From an uncultured Lachnospiraceae bacterium (GTDB lineage: Bacteria; Bacillota; Clostridia; Lachnospirales; Lachnospiraceae): a stretch of DNA of 6,136 nucleotides. The position numbers and the translations under genes are program-made. Below, piece after piece: positions 1 through 4,261 of this stretch. The stretch covers positions 1 to 6,136 of the forward strand of contig CACZSE010000229.1 of NCBI GenBank assembly GCA_902783735.1, in the 5' to 3' direction. Under the pieces are notes generated by a model that was given only the letters and a program-made list of their open reading frames with translations, was not told where the DNA came from and made no database searches. How positions within the stretch are numbered: position 1 is the first letter of the stretch; every line of letters begins with the position of its first letter.

Positions 1-39
1 AGCGAAAATATGGTTGCGATAGTAAACCAAAAATTCGCT
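1..39. repeat. iteron hairpin 1
   Basis: AGCGAA (1-6), spacer AATA, TGGTT (11-15), a 9-nt loop, AACCA (25-29), spacer AAAA, TTCGCT (34-39). The two outer and two inner arm segments pair perfectly, while the 4-nt spacers are not complementary and would form a symmetric internal loop. Confidence 0.75.
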
Positions 40-113
40 TTTCGAACCCCCGGGGATCATCATTTGGGAACGTGATACTCTGGAGTATATAACAAGCTTA
101 AGATATATGGAAG

Positions 114-130
114 AAAGCGAAAATCTGGTA
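114..130. repeat. solitary iteron half-element in degenerate copy 1
   Basis: AAAGCGAA followed by AATC and TGGT. No ACCA-N4-TTCGC partner follows; an ACCA at 154-157 lacks the TTCGC part. It lies 52 bp before the equivalent GCGAA of hairpin 2, a spacing also seen elsewhere in the array. Confidence 0.55.
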
Positions 131-164
131 GGTTTAGATAATCATAAATACATACCATGAGATG

Positions 165-208
165 AAAAGCGAATAATTGGTTGGCTTTACCACCAAAAAT
201 TCGCTTTT
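165..208. repeat. iteron hairpin 2
   Basis: AAAAGCGAA (165-173) pairs with TTCGCTTTT (200-208) over 9 bp. TGGT (178-181) pairs with ACCA (192-195), and GG (183-184) with CC (190-191) across a one-base bulge. The spacers TAAT and AAAA do not pair. Confidence 0.75.
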
Positions 209-247
209 TAAGATGAAATGGTTCCAGAAACATATAAAATGGTAATG

Positions 248-291
248 AAAGGCGAAGAAATGGATGGTAAAACCACCAGATATTCTCTTTT
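248..291. repeat. iteron hairpin 3 (right arm degenerate)
   Basis: AAAGGCGAA, spacer GAAA, TGGATGGT, a 3-nt loop, ACCACCA, spacer GATA, then TTCTCTTTT instead of TTCGCCTTT. The position fits the 83-bp period exactly despite the mutated TTCGC core. Confidence 0.65.
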
Positions 292-304
292 AGGAGTAGA
301 ATAC

Positions 305-322
305 AACCAAAAATTCGCTCTT
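305..322 (+). repeat. solitary iteron, ACCA-A4-TTCGC orientation
   Basis: AACCA, AAAA, TTCGCTCTT. It lies 31 bp after the ACCA of hairpin 3 and has no adjacent GCGAA arm. The equivalent element in the next copy is 165 bp downstream. Confidence 0.75.
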
Positions 323-326
323 CATA

Positions 327-378
327 CTTAAAAGCGAAAAAATGGTTTGCATTTACCACCAAAAAATCGCTTTTTAAG
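327..378. repeat. iteron hairpin 4
   Basis: CTTAAAAGCGA (327-337) pairs with TCGCTTTTTAAG (367-378) with one bulged base, and TGGT (343-346) pairs with ACCA (358-361). Both spacers are A5 and therefore cannot pair. This is the longest outer stem in the array. Confidence 0.75.
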
Positions 379-412
379 ATGAAAGTGGTCTAAAAGGTTG
401 TAATATAATAGG

Positions 413-457
413 AAAAGACGAAGAAATGGTTGGAACAACCACCAAAGATTCGCTTTT
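413..457. repeat. iteron hairpin 5
   Basis: AAAAGACGAA with spacer GAAA and TGGTTGG, facing ACCACCA with spacer AAGA and TTCGCTTTT. The left arm carries GACGAA in place of AGCGAA, leaving one mismatch and one wobble in the outer stem. Confidence 0.7.
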
Positions 458-468
458 AGAATGAGCAG

Positions 469-487
469 AAACCAAAAATTCGCTTTT
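469..487 (+). repeat. solitary iteron, ACCA-A4-TTCGC orientation
   Basis: AAACCA, AAAA, TTCGCTTTTT. It lies 30 bp after the ACCA of hairpin 5, matching the solitary element at 305-322. Confidence 0.75.
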
Positions 488-493
488 TATACC

Positions 494-537
494 AAAGGCG
501 AAAGAATGGTTTCTTTTTCAACCAAAAATTCGCCTTT
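494..537. repeat. iteron hairpin 6
   Basis: AAAGGCGAA (494-502) pairs with TTCGCCTTT (529-537) and TGGTT (507-511) with AACCA (520-524). The spacers AGAA and AAAA do not pair. The G497/C534 pair replaces the A/T seen in other units, a compensatory change that supports conservation of the outer stem. Confidence 0.75.
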
Positions 538-574
538 TTAATATGAAAATCTCCCTGAAGGATTTAAAAAGTGT

Positions 575-625
575 CTTAAAAGCGAAAAAATGGTTTGTTT
601 TCACACCAAAAATTCGCTTTTTGAG
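575..625. repeat. iteron hairpin 7, abutting the rep promoter
   Basis: CTTAAAAGCGAA (575-586) faces TTCGCTTTTTGAG (613-625), and TGGT (591-594) faces ACCA (605-608). Both spacers are AAAA. The right arm ends directly before the -35 box of the rep promoter. Confidence 0.75.
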
Positions 626-654
626 TTGACAAGAGCGAATTTTTGGTTTACGAT
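626..654 (+). promoter_or_regulatory. rep promoter with an iteron operator in its spacer
   Basis: The -35 box is TTGACA (626-631, perfect consensus), followed by a 17-bp spacer (632-648) and a -10 box TACGAT (649-654). The spacer is an iteron in fully inverted form, GCGAA-TTTT-TGGTT, so Rep bound there would block RNA polymerase. That predicts autorepression, as known for Rep_3 iteron plasmids. A second weaker candidate (TTGGTT at 643, TATTAT at 666, 17 bp apart) also overlaps the iteron. Confidence 0.65.
632..649 (-). repeat. inverted iteron (operator)
   Basis: Read on the minus strand this matches the ACCA-AAAA-TTCGC iteron completely, including the A4 spacer, and continues into the AAACC and CTCTT flanks shared with the copies at 24-39 and 305-322. 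It is the only element in the array whose spacer is TTTT on the + strand. Confidence 0.75.
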
Positions 655-717
655 TGAACAAGATGTATTATGTAAATCGGGTTAATAGAACTAAGCACCG
701 CAAAAAAGTGCGAAAAT

Positions 718-723
718 GAGGGA
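718..723 (+). promoter_or_regulatory. ribosome binding site for rep (supports GTG start)
   Basis: GAGGGA lies 7 nt before the GTG at 731. The next in-frame ATG encodes residue 29, beyond the conserved N-terminal Rep_3 segment, and has no comparable site, so GTG is preferred. Confidence 0.65.
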
Positions 724-730
724 TAATTAA

Positions 731-2074
731 GTGGGATATGGCGAATCACTCAGCCAAGAGATAGCAAATGGCGTTACCCTGGTTAAATCCAATGATCTGA
801 TCAGTTCAAAGTACATGGCTACACTGACAGAAGACAAGATTATGATCATAGCCTTGTCTAAAATAGAGATAAATGCGAGCGATAAGGATTATCCGCTTGT
901 AGCCAAGTTATACCCAGGAGAATTAAAGAAGATAATATCGGATGAAGCTCATATCTATCGAGATCTTAAGAAGATGGCAAAGAGCATTGTAGGACATACC
1001 ATGTTCCTTGAAGATGGAAAAGGTAACTTTAAGGCCATGAGTATTGTACCGTCAGCCGATTACATAGACGGAGTATTTACGATAAAGTTCAATCCAGATC
1101 TAAAAAATCATATACTCGGATTAGAAAAGAACTTCACACCTCTGGAAAAGAGGGTTCTTATAGAAGTAAAATCGAATGCTTCATTCAGATTGTACGAGCT
1201 GTTAAAAAAGGAAGCGTATAAGATTCCTGATGAAGAAGGTGCATATACAGAAGTTACTTATGATATATCGGAACTTAGATTTATCATAGGACTGGCAAAC
1301 AGTGATAACGAAAAAGTTAAAGCTGCATTGGGACAATCCGGAAAACATGTAGACTGGGATGCGATATACAACCTTTTAGAGAAGAAGGACCGAAAATACG
1401 AGAAGTGGTCTGATCTTAGACTAAAAGTCATTCAACCCGCCCAGAAAGAACTGGAAGAAAAGGCAAATATACGATTTGAGTTTGAGACCATCAAGAAGGG
1501 ACGAACCACAGGGATAATAAAGTTCAGAATATACAAGAACAAGCCTATGATGGTTCAGGACGATACTGAAAAGAACAAGCTTTTGAATTTTAAAGCTTTA
1601 TCAGATAGACAGCTTGAGATACCGTTTGATGTTGATCCGGAATTTTATATGGAGTTCGTAGATCACAATTATCTTACTAAAGAAGACATCGATCTGCTCG
1701 GCATTAAAGCCGGAGGTGATTTTAAAAAAGTCAGACGTGCTATCGAAATGGCTGATAGGCAACCTTTTATAAAGAACTATATGGGTTGGATAATAAAGTG
1801 TATCGAAGAAGGATATGGAGAGGTCGAAGTAGCGGAGGGAAGTGCCGAAGATGCTAAGATAATAAAGGAACTCCAGAACAACCTAAAAGAAAATCGCAAC
1901 GAGATAGCGATAAAGACATGGGAGAGAATAAAGACAAAAGAAGACTTTAATGAGTTTATTGAAGTAGTAGAGTCAAGAGGAATATCATTCGAGACACTGG
2001 AGATAACCTTTACTCCGGAGGAACTGGCAAAAGCCTATACGGATTTTAAAGCAAACAGAGAGATAAGCCTCTAA
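731..2074 (+). CDS. Rep_3-family plasmid replication initiator protein
   Basis: This is the initiator that would bind the upstream iterons, open the origin and recruit the host replisome. Two winged-helix domains are recognisable. Domain 1 begins near residues 18-45 (VKSNDLISSKYMATLTEDK, then a hydrophobic helix), the typical Rep_3 opening, and includes the conserved SFRLYELLKKE at 151-161. Domain 2 covers roughly 175-270, with the family pattern LKVIQPAQKELEEKANI (231-247) and KKGRTTGIIKFRI (255-267). The remainder, about 280-447, is a C-terminal extension beyond the usual length of about 230-350 residues. It includes FIKNYMGWIIKCIEEGY (346-362), resembling a short segment seen near the C-terminus of other plasmid initiators, and a charged, probably helical end. 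The start is GTG with a good ribosome binding site. Transcription probably comes from the iteron-overlapped promoter, giving autorepression. The gene stands alone, closed by a terminator. Family assignment is firm; the role of the extension is unknown. Confidence 0.9.
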   Translation: MGYGESLSQEIANGVTLVKSNDLISSKYMATLTEDKIMIIALSKIEINASDKDYPLVAKLYPGELKKIISDEAHIYRDLKKMAKSIVGHTMFLEDGKGNFKAMSIVPSADYIDGVFTIKFNPDLKNHILGLEKNFTPLEKRVLIEVKSNASFRLYELLKKEAYKIPDEEGAYTEVTYDISELRFIIGLANSDNEKVKAALGQSGKHVDWDAIYNLLEKKDRKYEKWSDLRLKVIQPAQKELEEKANIRFEFETIKKGRTTGIIKFRIYKNKPMMVQDDTEKNKLLNFKALSDRQLEIPFDVDPEFYMEFVDHNYLTKEDIDLLGIKAGGDFKKVRRAIEMADRQPFIKNYMGWIIKCIEEGYGEVEVAEGSAEDAKIIKELQNNLKENRNEIAIKTWERIKTKEDFNEFIEVVESRGISFETLEITFTPEELAKAYTDFKANREISL

Positions 2075-2092
2075 AAAAAATATGAATTACTT

Positions 2093-2122
2093 AAGAGTGG
2101 AGAAAATCTCCGCTCTTTTTTT
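2093..2122 (+). terminator. rho-independent terminator of rep
   Basis: An 11-bp stem (2093-2103 with 2107-2117, one T-G wobble at 2098/2112) with an AAA loop runs into a T tract to 2122. It starts 19 nt after the rep stop codon and separates rep from the partition operon. Confidence 0.85.
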
Positions 2123-2135
2123 GTTCACTGTGAAC
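2123..2135. repeat. 13-bp perfect palindrome behind the rep terminator
   Basis: GTTCAC-T-GTGAAC is a 6-bp perfect inverted repeat with a one-base centre. The shape suits a dimeric DNA-binding protein, but the regulator and any target promoter are unknown. It could also be chance. Confidence 0.35.
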
Positions 2136-2204
2136 ACAATTCTAATATACGAATCATGCTAAACATGCAAAAAGCAGAGGTTTTATCGTAAAAATATAAA
2201 AAAT

Positions 2205-2283
2205 CATAATAAAACTATTGATATATTTATAGTTATATGATAACTTTATGTAAAAGTTATCAATGAAAGGAGCATATAACTAT
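2205..2283 (+). promoter_or_regulatory. candidate parC centromere and operator of the partition operon
   Basis: The motif AGTTAT or its complement ATAACT recurs at 2231-2236, 2240-2245, 2255-2260 and 2276-2281, the last reaching the start codon. AACTAT (2213-2218) faces ATAGTT (2229-2234). The best inverted repeat has 10-bp perfect arms, 2238-2247 and 2253-2262, around a 5-nt centre. Type II partition loci usually carry the ParR-bound centromere upstream of parM, where it also acts as operator, so this is the natural candidate. A weak promoter could be TTGATA (2218-2223), 17 bp, TAACTT (2241-2246), placing it inside the repeats. AT-richness makes some of these repeats easy to get by chance. 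Confidence 0.45.
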
Positions 2284-3235
2284 GGAGCTTATAAAGATAG
2301 GTGTAGATGTAGGAAACTATGATACCAAAACACAAAACTGTACCGTGATAAGCGGATACAAGAAATATGAAACAAAACCGGAGATAGCTACAAAGGTATT
2401 GGAATACGGTAATGCATGGTATGTTCCGGACATTTCGGAAAGAAGACCATATGTCGCTGATAAGACAAACGATGATCAGTGTTTGATCTTAACTTTATTT
2501 GGTATTGCAGAAGAGCTTCTTTACATAGCAAAGAAAGAATTAGAAGGTGAATACGGTAAATCTCTTCAGGATAAATTAAATGAATATAGGGCCATAGAAT
2601 TGGGACTAGGACTTCCGCCTGGGCATTTTAATTCGCTGGCTTCCAAGACGCTCGACTATTACAACAGGAAGTTCTCAGAAGAAGTGGCGTTTACTTACAG
2701 GAAATTTAAATTCAGATTCAGAGTAGAGAAGATAAAGCTGTTTCCACAAGATTTTACTGCTGTATATAAAAACAAAGAAAGCCTGGTGGCTAAGAAAAAA
2801 GATTATTACATTGTAGGGATTGGTGGTGGAACGGTTGATGTGGTTCCCGTAAGCAAAGGTCAGCCTGATGTAAATAACTGTTTCTCTTTAGAAATGGGAA
2901 CTAGGGTCATGTATAGAAAGATATGTGCAGATATCCAAAGATCATATGGAGAGATGTTAGATGAGGTGCTCGTTGAAGATGTCTTAAGAGAAGAGGAAAC
3001 GGTACTTCCTGAAAAGATAACGACAATGATAAAAGAAAACGCTAAAAAATACTACAAGGATATGATAAGTGGATGTATTCAGCAGGGAATCAAGCTGTCG
3101 CTTTATCCGGTAGTGTTCTTTGGCGGAGGAGCTCTCCTATTAAAAGACAGTATCAGAAATGATGACAGAATAAACAATCCTGAGATCATCACAGATATAA
3201 ATGCAAACGCAAAGGCATACGCAAGCTGCTTATAA
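2282..3235 (+). CDS. ParM/Alp-like actin-family ATPase (plasmid segregation)
   Basis: Actin-fold ATPases of this type polymerise into filaments that push or pull plasmid copies apart. The nucleotide-binding motifs are all visible. Phosphate 1 is IGVDVGNYDTKT at residues 6-17 (D9, G11, N12, D14). Phosphate 2 is VGIGGGTVDVV at 178-188 (G181-G183, T184, D186). The adenosine motif is VVFFGGGALLL at 277-287. At 317 residues the length is close to plasmid ParM proteins (about 320) and shorter than MreB or Hsp70. AAAGGAG lies 9 nt before the ATG. It is followed after 9 nt by a small ParR-like gene, the expected two-gene order. It has no close identity that I can name to ParM of R1 or AlfA, so the subfamily is left open. 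A role in segregation is strongly suggested by context. Confidence 0.82.
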   Translation: MELIKIGVDVGNYDTKTQNCTVISGYKKYETKPEIATKVLEYGNAWYVPDISERRPYVADKTNDDQCLILTLFGIAEELLYIAKKELEGEYGKSLQDKLNEYRAIELGLGLPPGHFNSLASKTLDYYNRKFSEEVAFTYRKFKFRFRVEKIKLFPQDFTAVYKNKESLVAKKKDYYIVGIGGGTVDVVPVSKGQPDVNNCFSLEMGTRVMYRKICADIQRSYGEMLDEVLVEDVLREEETVLPEKITTMIKENAKKYYKDMISGCIQQGIKLSLYPVVFFGGGALLLKDSIRNDDRINNPEIITDINANAKAYASCL

Positions 3236-3244
3236 GGAGGGGCT

Positions 3245-3679
3245 ATGGCACAGAAGAAAAAAGAATATAAAAAACCGGATAGTTATAAACAAAAGTGCTT
3301 ATATCTTGACGAGGAAAATGAATATCAGTCAGAGTGTATTGCGATTCTTGATCTGTGTGGTCATAAACAGGCAAAGTTTCTAGGTCTATTAGTCCACGAT
3401 TATATAACTAGAAACAGGATCGACATCAAAAGCCTGAATAAAGAAATATTTAAAAAATACATGACCCTGTTAGAGATGCAAACAATAAACAGTCATGCAG
3501 CGATGATGATGATACCAATGAATCCAATGATGATGACTTTGGCTGATAATATGGCAATGTCTCAACCCATAAAACCTGCAAAACAAAAGGGGTCATCGAA
3601 AGTGGTAGGTGAGTCTGATTTTATTGACCAACAAGATATGAACGATATGAACGAGGCACTGGCGGCGTTCGGTGTTTAG
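3245..3679 (+). CDS. probable ParR-like DNA-binding adaptor of the ParM-like filament
   Basis: A small protein of 144 residues that I do not recognise by sequence; the call rests on position and architecture. The N-terminus is basic (KKKEYKK at 4-10). Residues 16-54 read as a possible ribbon-helix-helix: strand KCLYLDEEN, helix QSECIAILDLCG, turn, helix KQAKFLGLLVHDYI. A charged helix follows at 60-80. A methionine-rich linker occupies 87-105. The tail, 125-144 (DFIDQQDMNDMNEALAAFGV), is acidic and could form an amphipathic helix. ParR proteins of type II systems have the same plan, an RHH dimer that binds parC and a C-terminal helix that docks on the ParM filament end. AGGAGGGG overlaps the end of the preceding gene region and the ATG follows its stop by 9 nt, so the two are surely cotranscribed. 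The alternative is an unrelated small regulator. Confidence 0.6.
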   Translation: MAQKKKEYKKPDSYKQKCLYLDEENEYQSECIAILDLCGHKQAKFLGLLVHDYITRNRIDIKSLNKEIFKKYMTLLEMQTINSHAAMMMIPMNPMMMTLADNMAMSQPIKPAKQKGSSKVVGESDFIDQQDMNDMNEALAAFGV

Positions 3680-3689
3680 CAAAAACATG

Positions 3690-3718
3690 TTGACAATGAT
3701 AAAAATAAATATTATATT
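3690..3718 (+). promoter_or_regulatory. strong sigma-70/A type promoter
   Basis: TTGACA (3690-3695) and TATATT (3713-3718) are separated by exactly 17 bp of AT-rich DNA. The -35 is perfect and the -10 is 5 of 6. It begins 11 nt after the ParR-like stop codon and faces the transfer genes, but a terminator-like hairpin lies between. Expected start site is near 3725. Confidence 0.75.
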
Positions 3719-3724
3719 ATTATT

Positions 3725-3796
3725 GTTATTAGTGTAGTGATTTTGTTAAAGTTGAGCCAGTATTGTGTCATTAGACATACTACTGGCTTTTCTTTT
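3725..3796 (+). ncRNA. possible short leader RNA or attenuated transcript
   Basis: A transcript from the 3690-3718 promoter would meet the hairpin at 3755-3788 after about 30 nt and end near 3796, giving an RNA of roughly 70 nt. No ORF of useful size with a ribosome binding site is seen in it. It may be a small regulatory RNA, or the leader of the pilin gene whose expression depends on readthrough. The start and end are inferred from the promoter and terminator only. Confidence 0.35.
3755..3796 (+). terminator. terminator-like hairpin between the partition and transfer genes
   Basis: AGCCAGTA (3755-3762) pairs with TACTGGCT (3781-3788). Apart from one mismatch (3763/3780) the stem continues inward to TGTC (3766-3769) with GACA (3774-3777) around an ATTA loop. 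The T-rich tail TTTTCTTTT follows. It would end partition-operon readthrough as well as transcripts from the promoter just upstream. Confidence 0.75.
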
Positions 3797-3852
3797 ATGA
3801 AAACACCAAACGCACTGAAAAAAAACAAACCATATTTAGGAGGAAGAAAAAG

Positions 3853-4188
3853 ATGTTTACATTAACAAAGTCAAAAGCAAGAGAGATTGCTGCGAAGGCA
3901 TCTGCATTCGGTGCGTTGGCAGTATTAAGGGCAAACCAACTGGTTTATTCGGATGCATTTGATTCAGCAAGTACCGCAGTATCAAACTTGCAGTCAAAGC
4001 TTGTAACGTTAGCAAAGGTATTATTCCCGCTCGCAATTGTAATATGCGGTGTGGCAATGTTCTTTACACGTGACCAGAAGAAGTTTGAAACAGAAAAACA
4101 CATCCTTATTGGATGCTGTCTGGCATTCGCACTTATTGTTCTTGTAACAAAAGGAAATCTTGTATCGACGATTGAAGGTCTGTTCTAA
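3853..4188 (+). CDS. small two-TM protein, VirB2/TrbC pilin-like
   Basis: A 111-residue membrane protein, probably the pilin-like subunit of the conjugation machinery. The N-terminus (1-30) is basic and mildly hydrophobic, like a poor signal sequence, with a possible processing region near YSDA (32-35). Two hydrophobic segments follow, about 52-71 (LAKVLFPLAIVICGVAMFF) and 83-99 (ILIGCCLAFALIVLV), joined by a charged loop TRDQKKFETEK. This small, two-helix hairpin with a polar loop is the VirB2/TrbC plan, and the gene sits directly before a TrbL/VirB6-like gene, where Gram-positive elements commonly encode such a protein. AGGAGGA at 3838-3844 lies 8 nt before the ATG. It is flanked by hairpins on both sides, so it may be made at a different level from its neighbours. 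The family call is by architecture and context, not by a sequence signature. Confidence 0.6.
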   Translation: MFTLTKSKAREIAAKASAFGALAVLRANQLVYSDAFDSASTAVSNLQSKLVTLAKVLFPLAIVICGVAMFFTRDQKKFETEKHILIGCCLAFALIVLVTKGNLVSTIEGLF

Positions 4189-4211
4189 AGATAAGCCAAA
4201 TAGAGATTATT

Positions 4212-4245
4212 AAAGACTTCTCAATTATCTGGGAAGTCTTTTTTT
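4212..4245 (+). terminator. terminator between pilin-like and TrbL-like genes
   Basis: A 12-bp stem (4212-4223 with 4230-4241, one wobble) with a 6-nt loop is followed by a run of T to 4245. It starts 23 nt after the pilin-like stop and ends 3 nt before the ribosome binding site of the next gene. With no clear promoter after it, downstream expression would need readthrough, giving more pilin than TrbL-like protein. Confidence 0.85.
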
Positions 4246-4261
4246 ATAAGGAGAAGTTAGT

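Larger units (their letters stand above)
1..657. repeat. higher-order tandem repeat, period about 165 bp, about four copies
   Basis: Copies begin near 1, 165, 330 and 494. Each complete copy holds a first hairpin (165, 330, 494), a second hairpin 83 bp later (248, 413, 578), and a solitary half-element (ACCA at 306 and 471; inverted form at 632). The spacers are also related: 188-225 and 353-391 are nearly identical, both including CTTTTTAAGATGAAA. Copy 1 keeps its first hairpin but its second half has decayed, with no second hairpin near 84 and only one half-element at 116. In the last copy the solitary element is inverted and sits in the rep promoter. Confidence 0.8.
1..725. other. probable iteron origin of replication (oriV) and rep control region
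   Basis: No credible gene lies here. The sequence is an AT-rich array of repeated half-sites, ACCA-AAAA-TTCGC and its opposite-facing form GCGAA-AAAA-TGGT, ending in the promoter and leader of a Rep_3-type initiator gene. Iterons directly upstream of a Rep_3 gene are the usual arrangement of theta-replicating iteron plasmids, so Rep binding is the likely role; that is inference. I see no clear DnaA box (TTATCCACA type). The stretch 650-730 is a leader of about 70 nt with only weak short inverted repeats. The array starts at the first base of the window, so it may continue upstream. A centromere role for part of it cannot be excluded. Confidence 0.7.

Noticed and set aside
46..57. Similarity of CCCGGGGATC to a cloning-vector polylinker
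   Set aside because: The match is too short and the flanks do not fit; no vector sequence follows.
41..62. TTCGAACCCCCGGGG resembles the T-loop and 3' end of a tRNA, a possible attachment site
   Set aside because: No matching 5' T-stem or acceptor half lies upstream, where an iteron arm sits instead, and no CCA end is seen; likely coincidence.
60..362. 100-residue reading frame on the minus strand across the repeat array
   Set aside because: It is made of translated iterons, has no ribosome binding site worth noting, and repeats the same short peptides; a by-product of the array.
1..657. Possible CRISPR array because of regularly spaced repeats
   Set aside because: The repeats are mixed-orientation half-sites with variable spacing, the intervals are themselves related to one another, and no cas gene is present.
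2155..2172. CATGCTAAA and CATGCAAAA direct repeat
   Set aside because: Only two short copies, unconnected to a promoter or to the AGTTAT cluster; could easily be chance.
2282..3235. MreB, Hsp70 or sugar kinase as alternatives for the actin-fold protein
   Set aside because: The length, the compact motif spacing, the plasmid rep context and the following ParR-like gene fit a ParM/Alp segregation protein better.
3201..3383. 60-residue frame overlapping the end of the actin-like gene and the start of the ParR-like gene
   Set aside because: It lies out of frame with two well-supported genes and has no ribosome binding site.
3857..4057. Minus-strand frame opposite the pilin-like gene
   Set aside because: A shadow of the coding strand; the + strand gene has a strong ribosome binding site and a coherent membrane protein.
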